From positions 585 to 16,212 of the forward strand of contig VBKA01000016.1 of the NCBI GenBank assembly GCA_005879815.1: 15,628 nucleotides of DNA. The letters run 5' to 3'. Shown in pieces: positions 1 to 7,437 of this stretch. Position numbers and translations under genes: made by a program. The notes beneath the pieces are model-generated. The model saw nothing but the letters and a program-made list of their open reading frames with translations, was not told the DNA's origin and made no database searches. Numbering within the stretch: the first letter of the stretch is position 1; the number at the start of each line of letters is the position of its first letter. This DNA comes from Chloroflexota bacterium. Lineage in GTDB: Bacteria; Chloroflexota; Limnocylindria; QHBO01.

Positions 1-86
1 GGTGCCGGAGGTGAGACTTGAACTCACACGGGCTTTCACCCATCGGTGTTTGAGACCGACGCGTCTGCCGATTCCGCCACTCCGGC
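1..86 (-). tRNA. tRNA-Leu (anticodon CAA)
   Basis: The minus strand folds as a class II tRNA: acceptor GCCGGAG (from 86) pairs with CTCCGGC (4-10), discriminator A at 3, then CC running to the window edge. The anticodon stem TCGGT/ACCGA encloses the loop CTCAAAC, giving anticodon CAA (plus 50-52), which reads UUG. A long variable arm (GGG...CCC) and a T arm GTGAG-TTCAAGT-CTCAC confirm a leucine tRNA. The terminal A of CCA, if encoded, lies outside the window. A consensus TATAAT lies 13 nt upstream on the same strand. Confidence 0.97.
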
Positions 87-99
87 AGCGGGGGATGTG

Positions 100-105
100 A
101 TTATA
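100..105 (-). promoter_or_regulatory. -10 element of the tRNA-Leu promoter
   Basis: The minus strand reads TATAAT, a perfect -10 hexamer, ending 13 nt before the mature tRNA 5' end. That would give a short leader of about 7 nt for RNase P removal. I see no good -35 at 16-18 nt spacing. The element lies between the tRNA and the divergent sigma gene, only 8 nt from the sigma start codon, so the two transcription units share this tiny region. Confidence 0.6.
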
Positions 106-113
106 GGAAGCCG

Positions 114-725
114 ATGGCCGAGCCCGATCGCGCCCCCTCCACGTCGCGCGTCCAGCCATTGCCCGACGAGGAGGCGGTTGTCAGGCTGGCGGTCGGCGGT
201 GACCGATCCGCCTTCGCCCGGCTCATGGAGCATTACCAATCAGCCTGCTACGGCCTGGCGTGGCGCCTCATTGGTGACCCGGACCAGGCCGCCGACGCGA
301 CGCAGGATGCCTTCATCCACGCCTACGACGCCCTGCGCAGTTACCGAGGCGGCATCTTCCGTTCCTGGCTGATGCGAATCACCGCGAATGCCTCCTACGA
401 CATCCTTCGTCGCGCGCAACGCCGGCCCACGACCGCCCTGCCCGAGCCGGAGGAAGGGCAGGCCGAGCTGCCGGACATCGGTGCCGTCAACCCCGTCGAA
501 GAGGCGCAGAAGAGCGAGCTGTACCGATACCTCGAGCGTGCGCTCCGCCTGCTTCCGGAGGACCAGCGCGTCGCCGTGGTGCTGTGCGATGTGTACGGCA
601 TGGACTACGGTGAGGTGGCTTCCATGACCGATTCGCCGATCGGCACCGTCAAGTCACGGATCCATCGCGGGCGGCTGCGACTGCGCGAGATCCTCGCTCC
701 GCAGCGGGAACTCTTCGAGCGTTGA
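114..725 (+). CDS. ECF-family RNA polymerase sigma factor
   Basis: A 203-residue sigma-70 family protein of the extracytoplasmic-function class, which directs core RNA polymerase to a specific promoter set. Region 2 spans about residues 34-101, with the core-binding and -10 recognition helices (DQAADATQDAFIHAYDAL, then FRSWLMRITANASYDILRR). An acidic linker with LPEPEEGQAELPD follows. Region 4 spans about 138-192, with LPEDQRVAVVLCDVYGMDYGEV and the DNA-reading helix SPIGTVKSRIHRGRLRL. Regions 1 and 3 are absent, as expected for ECF factors. The ATG at 114 has AGGAAG only 3 nt upstream, so translation may instead be near-leaderless from a weak TTATAG-like box. The stop overlaps a TTG start of the next gene (TTGA), implying coupling to its anti-sigma partner. 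The promoter specificity is unknown. Confidence 0.95.
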   Translation: MAEPDRAPSTSRVQPLPDEEAVVRLAVGGDRSAFARLMEHYQSACYGLAWRLIGDPDQAADATQDAFIHAYDALRSYRGGIFRSWLMRITANASYDILRRAQRRPTTALPEPEEGQAELPDIGAVNPVEEAQKSELYRYLERALRLLPEDQRVAVVLCDVYGMDYGEVASMTDSPIGTVKSRIHRGRLRLREILAPQRELFER

Positions 726-1419
726 GCACGTCAGGGCCGATGACCATGCACCAGCCCAGCCACCCCGACGATCAGCGCCTTGCGGCGCTGGCCGCCTCGG
801 AGCCCGATGCCGTGGCCGATGGCCCACTCGTCACCCATGTCTCGGGATGCCCGCGCTGTGCCCCCATCGTCGAGGACCTCCGCACGCTCCGGTCCGCGCT
901 CGCCGAGCTCCCCGACGTCGTGCCCTCCCGCCCCCTCCGATTCCTGCCACCCGTTCCCGAAACCACCACCGCTCGCCCCGGGTGGCTCGGCCTGCTGCGT
1001 GGCATCACCGCGCCCGCCATGGCCCTCGGCGTGATCATGATCCTGGTTGGCGCGATCGGGAGCACCGGCATCGGTTCCCTGGGGTCCGCGGGGGCCGCTC
1101 CCGCGCTGACCAGCAGCGGTGCGGGCGCGGCTCAGGCCTCGACCGCCCCGGCGCCTGCCGCCCAGGGCGGAAAGACGAGCGGATCGCCTTTGGCCAGCGC
1201 GTCCCAGACCACGGAAGGTCGCTTTGGGCAGGTTGGTAGTCCGACCGCGTCGGCATCAGACCAGAGCGCCCGCGCCCAGCACCGCCCGTCGCCAACGGAT
1301 TGTTCGTGGAGACCGGCAGCAGGCGGCCACCATTCGAGTGGCTCCTGGGTGCCGGAGTCGTCCTTCTCGCGGCGGCCTTCGTGGCGCGTGGCTACGTTCG
1401 CCGCCGATTGTCCGCTTAG
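722..1419 (+). CDS. Zinc-finger (ZAS/zf-HC2) membrane anti-sigma factor, apparently frameshifted
   Basis: Probable antagonist of the preceding ECF sigma factor. The N-terminal part has the ZAS signature H-x3-C-x2-C (HVSGCPRC, H39, C43, C46), followed by a hydrophobic segment around residues 95-116 (ITAPAMALGVIMILVGAIG) and an Ala/Ser/Pro-rich presumably extracytoplasmic stretch. The starting frame otherwise runs on to 1747 through unlikely sequence antisense to the J-domain gene. Moving to the -1 frame after the stop at 1237-1239 gives a convincing C-terminus: VANGLFVETG, a second TM helix (FEWLLGAGVVLLAAAFVARG), basic residues, and a TAG at 1417-1419. This looks like one missing base somewhere in 1240-1300. 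The start is uncertain: TTG at 722 overlaps the sigma stop (TTGA), while ATG 746 has AGGG at 9 nt spacing and ATG 740 is also possible. Real mutation versus assembly error cannot be decided here. Confidence 0.75.
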
Positions 1420-1925
1420 GCGAGCCTGCCAGCTACCACCGCTGCGGCCAGCAGCATCAGGATCAGCGCCGCGACGAGCAGCGCCGCCCAACCGGTGTCC
1501 CAGAAGGTCTGCTGCTGAGGCGCCAGCCTCGACGGGCGTCGGGTGGGCGAGGCGGGCACCTCGCCGGGCATTCGACGCACGCGCGGCGCCGCGAGGGTCT
1601 CCGCGGCGGTCATCCGCCACGAGGCCCAGGTGCGCGTCGTGCTCGGCTGAGCAGGGTGGAAGGAGGCGCGCGTCGGGCCCCAGTGCCGCAGCGGAATGCC
1701 TCCGGCGGGGTGCTCGCGATCCCAGGCTTCCTTGCGCGCGGGCGTAGAGAGGATCCGCCAGGCATCGTTGATGCGGCGCATGCGCTCGGTACCGGACTGG
1801 TCCGGGTGCAGATCGGGATGGAAGCGCTTTGCCAGCCGGCGATGCGCCCGCGCCACTTGCAGCGCCGAGGCGCCGCGCGCGACTCCCAGCGTCGCGTAGG
1901 GATCGAAGCTGATTCGCTCCGCCAT
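1416..1925 (-). CDS. J-domain (DnaJ-like) protein with C-terminal membrane anchor
   Basis: A 169-residue protein. The N-terminal J domain (about residues 7-72) shows DPYATLGV, the basic helix II ARAHRRLAKRF, the essential HPD at 36-38, and INDAWRILSTPARKEAWD. It would stimulate the ATPase of a DnaK-type Hsp70. The Gly/Phe-rich region, zinc-finger domain and substrate-binding C-terminal domains of true DnaJ are absent. A basic, Pro/Arg-rich linker leads to a single hydrophobic helix at about 145-166 (TGWAALLVAALILMLLAAAV), so the J domain is likely tethered to the inner face of the membrane. I chose ATG 1925 because the J domain starts directly after it and a TAGAAT box sits 7 nt upstream. The open frame continues upstream only as antisense of polA. 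Its TAA (1418-1416) overlaps the anti-sigma TAG on the other strand. The specific client is unknown. Confidence 0.88.
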   Translation of the reverse strand: MAERISFDPYATLGVARGASALQVARAHRRLAKRFHPDLHPDQSGTERMRRINDAWRILSTPARKEAWDREHPAGGIPLRHWGPTRASFHPAQPSTTRTWASWRMTAAETLAAPRVRRMPGEVPASPTRRPSRLAPQQQTFWDTGWAALLVAALILMLLAAAVVAGRLA

Positions 1926-1932
1926 GGGCTGG

Positions 1933-1938
1933 ATTCTA
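1933..1938 (-). promoter_or_regulatory. Candidate -10 of the J-domain gene, leaderless configuration
   Basis: The minus strand reads TAGAAT followed by exactly 7 nt (CCAGCCC) and the ATG at 1925. Transcription at the usual distance would begin on or next to the start codon. No Shine-Dalgarno sequence is visible, which fits leaderless translation. No clear -35 is seen in this very GC-rich stretch. Confidence 0.5.
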
Positions 1939-1997
1939 CGGCCCCCGCAGGCTTGCGCGCGGGCCGGCGTGCAAGGGTCTCGGCCACTCCATCGGTC

Positions 1998-2003
1998 TAG
2001 ACT
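1998..2003 (+). promoter_or_regulatory. Candidate -10 of polA
   Basis: TAGACT lies 9 nt before the polA ATG at 2013 and there is no Shine-Dalgarno between them, so the mRNA would have a leader of at most a few bases. The intergenic region shared with the divergent J-domain gene is 87 nt. No convincing -35 was found. Confidence 0.42.
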
Positions 2004-2012
2004 CATGCTGCC

Positions 2013-4912
2013 ATGCAGGATCGTCCACGCCCCCTGCTGATGCTCATTGACGGTCCCAGCCTCGTGTACCGCGGCTACTTCGCGCTGCCGCCGCTGACGA
2101 TGTCGGACGGCACGCTGGTGAACGCGCTGTTTGGCTTCCTGCAGATCGTGCTGCGCGGCATGCAGGACCTGAAGCCGGACTACGCGATCGTGAGCTTCGA
2201 CCTGGGACGGCCGCAGTTCCGGTTCCAGGCCTATCCCGAATACAAGGCCGGCCGACCGTCGATGCCCGACGACCTGCGTGCCCAGTTTCCGATCGTGCGC
2301 GAGATCTGCCAGATGATGGGCATCCCCATTCGGGAGCTGGAGGGCTACGAGGCCGACGACGTAATCGGCTCGCTCGTGCAACGTGCGCGGGAGGCCGATG
2401 TCGACACGATGATCGTATCCGGTGACCTCGACGGCCTCCAGCTGGTGAACGACCGGGTGCGGCTGCTCACCACGCGCATGGGCGTGGCCGCGACGGTGAT
2501 CTACGACGTGGCGCGAGTCGCGGAGCGCTACGGGCTGACCCCGGAGCAGATGCTGGATTACAAGGCGCTCAAGGGCGACACTTCGGACAACATCCCTGGC
2601 GTGCCTGGGGTGGGGGAGAAGACCGCGATCCAGCTGCTCCAGCAGTTTGGCTCGCTCGACGCCATTTACGACCATCTCGACGAGGTCAAGGGCAAGCTGA
2701 GCGACCGGCTTGCCGAGCACCGCGAGTCCGCCTTCCTCTCGCGCGAGGTCGGCCGCATCGTCATCGACCTGCCCGTGGAGCTCGATCTCGAGTCGGCGCG
2801 CACCGGACGCTACGACCGGCGAGCCGTCGCGCAGCGATTCCGCGAGCTCGAGTTCCGCACGCTCATCGACCGGTTGCCGCCGTCGACCGTGGGAGCGCCG
2901 CTCGAGCCGGAGGCATCCGCCGGTGGGCTCCAGCTGAGCCTCGAGCTGATCGGCCGCGGTGACGCCACCTCTGGCGCGCCGGCAGCCACAGGCGCCAGCT
3001 CCAGCGCCACGCCTGCAGCGCGCCCAGCGCCGGATCCGCTCGCGGACCCGCGCGGCGCCATCGAGCATGTCGAGCCGAGGATCGTGCGCAGCGCCACGGA
3101 TCGCGAGGCGCTCGACGGGTGGCTGACCGACCAGCGAGGCGACGTCGCGCTGGGCTGGATGGCCGGCCAGGGGCGCCCGCTCGAGCGGACCGTCCATGGG
3201 CTGGCGCTCGCCGGCGCGGATGGCAGCGCCTGGTATCTGCCCTGGAATGACGCCGAAGGGCCGGATGGGCTGCCCGAGTGGTTCCGCAGCGACGAGCGCC
3301 GGGTCATCGGGCACGATCTCAAGCAGATCGTCGTGCTCCTCGCGGCGCGCGGGCTCGAGCTGCGCGGCCCGACCTTCGATACGCTGGTCGCGGGCTACAT
3401 GGTCAATCCGGCGCTGCGATCGCAGACCATCGAGGACCTCGCCGCGCAGCGCTTCAGCGCCGAGCTGCCAGCTCGCCCCACCGAGGCCGATGGCACCGCC
3501 GACGAGGCCCAGCTGGCGCGCAGGGCCGCGGCCGAGGCCCTCACCGCACTGCTGGCGGTGCCGTTGCTGGAGCGCGAGCTCGAAGAAGCGGGAGTGGCCG
3601 GCCTGTTCCGCGACGTCGAGATGCCGCTCCTCCCGGTGCTGGGTCGGATGGAGCTCGCGGGCGTCGAGATCGATCGGAAGGCACTCGCGGAGATGAGCGG
3701 GGAGTTCGGCGACCAGCTGGCCCGATTGGAGGATCGGATCTACGAGCTGGTGGGGCACCCGTTCAACATCGGCTCACCCAAGCAGCTCGAGCAGATCCTC
3801 TTCCACGAGCTGAACCTGCCGGCCACCAAGCGAACCCGCACCGGCTATTCGACCGACGCATCGGTCCTGGAAGAGCTGAAGACGCAGCACGAGGCGGTGG
3901 CTTTGATCCTCGAGCATCGCCAGGTCTCGAAGCTGAAGGGTACCTACGTGGATGCGCTGCCCACGCTGGTGGGCCGCGACGGGCGACTGCACACGACCTA
4001 CCAGCAGGCCGTAGCCGCCACCGGGCGGCTGTCGAGCATCGATCCCAACCTGCAGAACATCCCGATTCGCTCAGCGCTCGGCCGACGCATCCGGCGCGCA
4101 TTCGTAGCGCCTCGAGGCCGCCTCCTACTGGCAGCGGACTATTCGCAGCAGGAGCTGCGGATCCTGGCGCACGTGTCCGGCGACGCGGGGCTCAAGGCGG
4201 ACTTCGCCCAGCATTCGGACATCCACCTAGCGGCCGCCGCCCGAGTGCTGGGGCTGGCCCCCGAGCAGGTGGGCCCGAAAGAGCGGAGCGTCGCAAAGAT
4301 GATCAACTACGGGATCGCATACGGCCTGTCGGACTTCGGCCTGGCCGACCGGCTGAAGATCCCGCGCGAGGATGCGCAGAAGTTCATCGCCGACTACTTC
4401 GAGGCCTATCCCGGCATCCGCCGCTATACCGTCGAGATCCGGATGCTCGCCCGGGACCAGGGTTTCGTGTCCACCCTCCTCGGCCGGCGCCGCTACATTC
4501 CCGAGCTCAGCGCCCGCAACAGCGCGCTTCGCTCCGCGGGGGAACGGATGGCCATCAACATGCCCATCCAGGGCACCGCGGCGGATGGCATGAAGATCGC
4601 CATGGTCCGGCTGGATGCGGCGCTCCGCGAGCGCGGCCTGCAGTCCCGGATGCTGCTGCAGGTGCACGACGAGCTTGTCTTCGAGACCGATGAGACGGAG
4701 CTGCCGCAGCTTGCCTCGCTGGCCAGGGAGATCATGGGCCGCTCGACATCCCGCTCGAGGTCGACATGAAGGTCGGCACCAACTGGGAGCAGATGGACCG
4801 ATACCTCCCCGCCGAGGACGGCACGTGGCGACGCCTGGAGAAGACCGCGGCACAGGTCGCCGCAGAAGAGGCGGACGAGTCGCTGGAGGCGATCCCCGCG
4901 ATCGCGGTCTAG
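2013..4912 (+). CDS. polA: DNA polymerase I, apparently frameshifted near the 3' end
   Basis: Family A polymerase for repair synthesis and primer removal. The 5' nuclease domain (residues 1 to about 290) is intact: LMLIDGPSLVYRGYFAL, GYEADDVIGSL, SGDLDGLQLV and KGDTSDNIPGVPGVGEKTA. An Ala/Ser/Pro-rich linker (about 290-355) follows. The 3'-5' exonuclease-like domain (about 356-530) is degenerate: where the catalytic DxE should be it reads DVALGWMAG (about 377), and HDLKQIVVLL (about 434) lacks the later Asp, so proofreading is probably absent. The polymerase domain has motif A DYSQQELR (D709), motif B K762...NYGIAYG with Tyr at 766, and motif C QVHDELVFE (H885, D886). The initial frame ends at 4769 in a non-homologous tail after REIMG. 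The -1 frame from about 4737 restores the family ending (PLDIPLEVDMKVGTNWEQM) and continues about 38 residues to TAG 4912. The net change is one missing base, or a 10-nt loss, near 4737-4742. ATG 2013 is chosen; an internal Met at residue 10 is a weaker option. Confidence 0.93.
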
Positions 4913-4939
4913 CGCGGGCGGATCGGCCACACTGCCCCC

Positions 4940-5911
4940 ATGCCGGAGCTCCCGGAGGTCGAAACGGTCGCGCGCGACCTGCAGCGTTGGATCGCCGGCG
5001 CGCAGATCACCGGCGTCGAGGTGCGCTGGGATCGGACGATCCGTCACCCGCTCCCGCCGGAGCGATTTGCGGAAGAGCTGCGTGGCTCGGTCATCCAACG
5101 CGTTGGCCGGAGGGCCAAGAGCGTGCTCATCCAGCTCGCCGACGGGCGGGTGATGACGGTGGCGCTGCGCATGACGGGCGCGTTGCTGGTGGCGGACCCG
5201 GGAACGCCCGATGACCGGTACGCGCGTGTCGTCTTCCGCTTGGCCGACGGCCGGGAGCTCCGTTACCGCGACGTGCGCAAGTTCGGGCGAATCGGCCTGT
5301 TCGAAGGCGGGAGCCTGCGCGCGGGGCGGGTGGCTGGCCGTCGTGGGCTGGCCGAAGCGCGCCGGCGGCGAGCGAAGGTCCGGGAAGCCGCCGCGCCATA
5401 CCGGGTGGGCGACGTCTTTGCGCGCCATGGTCCGGAGCCGCTCAGCCCGTCGTTCAGCGCCCGCCGCCTGTCGGACCGGCTGGCCGGTCGATCGGCTCGG
5501 CTCAAGACCCTCCTGCTCGACCAGTCGTTCATCGCCGGGATCGGGAACATCTACGCCGACGAGGCCCTCTGGCTCGCCCGCCTGAGCCCCCTGCGCGCGG
5601 CTGACACGCTGAGCCAGGCTGAGGTGGGGCGGCTGCATCGGTCCATCCGGAAAGTCCTCCGCCAGGGGATCACCAATCGGGGAGCGAGCTTCAGCGACTA
5701 CGTGGGGGCCGACGGCGAACCCGGTGAGAACGCCGAGCGGCTGGCGGTTTACGGGCGGACGGGTGCTCCGTGCTTGCGGTGCGGCCGGCCGATCCAGCGC
5801 CTGGTGATCGGCCAGCGGAGCACGCACTTCTGTCCGTACTGCCAGCCGGATTCCTCGTCAGGGGAAGCCGCGGCGGCCGGGTCAAGGGGCCAGCGGTCGT
5901 CAGACCGATGA
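4940..5911 (+). CDS. mutM: Formamidopyrimidine-DNA glycosylase (Fpg/MutM)
   Basis: Bifunctional base-excision glycosylase/AP lyase that removes oxidised purines such as 8-oxoguanine. It begins with the canonical MPELPEVETV: after Met removal the Pro is the catalytic nucleophile, followed by the conserved Glu. K60 corresponds to the conserved DNA-binding Lys, ALRMTG to the intercalation region, RYRDVRKFGR is conserved, and the helix-two-turn-helix LLLDQSFIAGIGNIYADEALW is intact. The C-terminal zinc finger is complete (C278, C281, C298, C301), with R293 in the finger loop. At 323 residues it is longer than usual (about 270-290), because of an Arg/Ala-rich insertion (about 127-160) before the GPEPL motif and a short Ser/Gly tail after the finger. 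It starts 27 nt after the polA stop and overlaps coaE by 4 nt (ATGA), so polA-mutM-coaE are probably co-transcribed. There is no clear Shine-Dalgarno. A CACACT box 6 nt before ATG is a weak promoter candidate. Confidence 0.96.
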   Translation: MPELPEVETVARDLQRWIAGAQITGVEVRWDRTIRHPLPPERFAEELRGSVIQRVGRRAKSVLIQLADGRVMTVALRMTGALLVADPGTPDDRYARVVFRLADGRELRYRDVRKFGRIGLFEGGSLRAGRVAGRRGLAEARRRRAKVREAAAPYRVGDVFARHGPEPLSPSFSARRLSDRLAGRSARLKTLLLDQSFIAGIGNIYADEALWLARLSPLRAADTLSQAEVGRLHRSIRKVLRQGITNRGASFSDYVGADGEPGENAERLAVYGRTGAPCLRCGRPIQRLVIGQRSTHFCPYCQPDSSSGEAAAAGSRGQRSSDR

Positions 5912-6480
5912 AGGTGATCGGGCTGACCGGCAACCTGGGCTGCGGCAAGAGCACCGTGGCCGGCATGCTGCGTGACCTTGGTGCGGCGCACATCGACGCC
6001 GACGCGATCGCCCGCGAGGTCCGCCAGAATGATGGTGAGGCGCGCGGCGCCATCCAGCAGCGATTCGGGACGCTCGATCCGCGCGCCCTGGGACGGACTG
6101 TATTCAGCGATCCCGCAGCGCTCCGCGAGCTGGAGGCGATCCTGCATCCACGCGTGCGCGACGCGGTGCGTGCCCGGCTGGCTGAGCTGGCGGAGGCCGG
6201 TGCCCCGGCGGCGGTGGTCGAGGTCATCAAGCTCCTCGAGTCCCCGCTGCACGACGCGATGGATGAGACCTGGGTGGTGGTCTGCGACGAGGCCGACGCG
6301 ATCACGCGCGTCCGGGAATCACGCGGCCTCGGCGAGGCGGAGGCCCGCGCCCGTCTCGCCAACCAGTCGCCGCAGGCCGTCAAGGCCGCCGCCGCCGACG
6401 TGGTGATCGACGGCTCCGCGCCGATCGCCGAGACGCGCCGACAGGTTTCGGACGCCTACGAGTCTCTGATTGCCCAGTAA
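5908..6480 (+). CDS. coaE: Dephospho-CoA kinase
   Basis: Catalyses the last step of coenzyme A synthesis, ATP-dependent phosphorylation of dephospho-CoA at the ribose 3'-hydroxyl. The 190-residue protein has the P-loop GLTGNLGCGKST close to the N-terminus, the conserved AHIDADAIAREV, the LHPRVR segment, and the ADVVIDGSAPI region near the C-terminus, a normal length and order for the family. ATG 5908 is chosen because the P-loop starts six residues later. Upstream in-frame codons only overlap mutM in another frame. The ATGA overlap with mutM predicts translational coupling. It ends 49 nt from the convergent cpaB-like gene, with no strong terminator hairpin visible between them. Confidence 0.96.
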   Translation: MKVIGLTGNLGCGKSTVAGMLRDLGAAHIDADAIAREVRQNDGEARGAIQQRFGTLDPRALGRTVFSDPAALRELEAILHPRVRDAVRARLAELAEAGAPAAVVEVIKLLESPLHDAMDETWVVVCDEADAITRVRESRGLGEAEARARLANQSPQAVKAAAADVVIDGSAPIAETRRQVSDAYESLIAQ

Positions 6481-6529
6481 GCGGGTCGTCGGCCAGGGAT
6501 GATCGGCATCGGCATTGTCCAAAACGCCG

Positions 6530-7351
6530 CTAGGGAGCCGCCTGGTTCTGCCCGACAGGTGCCACCTTCGGGAACGGGAAGTGGAACTCGTGGATCAGGC
6601 TGTCGATTGTCGAGCCGACGGTCTTGGCCGTTCGGTTGTCTTCGTCGGGTCGCAGGACCATCGTGAACTGGCCACCCGCCGCCGTGAGCTCCGCGATCTT
6701 CTCCGCGGTGATGAGGTCGGTGCGCACGATGTAGATCGACCCGTTGCGCGCCAGGATGTCGACGCTCTGGAGCGTCACCTTGGTCGACGGCCCCGGGAGG
6801 AACTGGGCCAATGTCTTGCTCGCCTGCGACGACGACTGGCCGAGCTGTGGGTTCATGGCCATGGTGACGATCAGGTCGACGCGCTGTCCTGCCTTCAGCG
6901 TGCCTGCAACGGCGTGGTCGTCCGCCACGGTGACCGAGACGGCGCGCAGGTCAGGGCCGGTCGGATCGAATTTGTCACCCGCATCGAGGATCGAGAACCC
7001 CTGGCCCGCATTGGTGGAGGCGAGGAGGTTGCGCGTCACCAGCTGGCCGGTGCTGATCGAGACGCCGCTGATGCGACCGAGGACCTCGTCGACGCGCGTG
7101 AAGGCCGCAGCGTTGGTCGCGTCGGCCGGCACGGTCCGCATCGCCACGTCGCCGTCCTCGATGGGCTTGCGGCTGGCGATGTCGCGGACGGCGACCACCA
7201 CGCTCCGCTGCTCGACCGCGATCGTCTCGGTCAGGTTCGCGAATCGCAGCGCCACGAACACGACGCCGCCCACGATGAGGGCGATCACCAATCCGACGGC
7301 GATATAGAGCTTCGAACGCTTGCTGTTCTTGTCGCTGTACTCGAGTTCCAC
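6530..7351 (-). CDS. cpaB: Flp/Tad pilus assembly protein CpaB (RcpC) family
   Basis: A 273-residue, inner-membrane-anchored periplasm/exterior-facing component of Tad pilus assembly. A short polar N-terminus (YSDKNSKRSK) is followed by a TM helix at about 14-36 (LYIAVGLVIALIVGGVVFVAL). Next comes an SAF-type domain (VVVAVRDIASRKPIEDGDVAMRTVP), then the RcpC/CpaB core (LRAVSVTVADDHAVAGTLKAGQRVDLIV, later VTLQSVDILARNG and a LITAEKIAELTAAGGQFTMVLRP segment). Translation starts at GTG 7351 with GGAGAAG 8 nt upstream. It is the last gene of the minus-strand TadE-TadG-CpaB unit, 86 nt after tadG. The Tad ATPase, platform proteins, prepilin peptidase and major pilin are not in the window. Confidence 0.88.
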   Translation of the reverse strand: MELEYSDKNSKRSKLYIAVGLVIALIVGGVVFVALRFANLTETIAVEQRSVVVAVRDIASRKPIEDGDVAMRTVPADATNAAAFTRVDEVLGRISGVSISTGQLVTRNLLASTNAGQGFSILDAGDKFDPTGPDLRAVSVTVADDHAVAGTLKAGQRVDLIVTMAMNPQLGQSSSQASKTLAQFLPGPSTKVTLQSVDILARNGSIYIVRTDLITAEKIAELTAAGGQFTMVLRPDEDNRTAKTVGSTIDSLIHEFHFPFPKVAPVGQNQAAP

Positions 7352-7359
7352 GGGCGGAT

Positions 7360-7366
7360 CTTCTCC
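7360..7366 (-). promoter_or_regulatory. Shine-Dalgarno that fixes the GTG start of cpaB
   Basis: The minus strand reads GGAGAAG with an 8-nt spacer to GTG at 7351. It is one of the few strong ribosome binding sites in the window and supports the non-ATG start. The remaining 7367-7437 between tadG and cpaB holds no recognisable feature. Confidence 0.65.
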
Positions 7367-7437
7367 AGATGGGCGGAGGCTGTCAGCAGGACGTTGGGAC
7401 TACTGACGATGACCAGGCGTCGGGCGGGATGGAGAGC

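Noticed and set aside
1420..1747. C-terminal 100 or so residues of the anti-sigma open frame
   Set aside because: Antisense to the J-domain gene and unlike any anti-sigma C-terminus. The -1 frame gives a TM helix and a stop at 1419.
1926..3758. Long minus-strand open frame upstream of the J-domain start, making a 780-residue protein
   Set aside because: It is antisense to polA, whose motifs are clear. The translation is low-complexity His/Arg/Leu-rich, as expected from the complement of a GC-rich gene. Only the last 169 residues are real.
6481..6529. Possible bidirectional terminator between coaE and cpaB
   Set aside because: Only a 4-bp GATG/CATC stem is visible and there is no T-run, so it is too weak to support.
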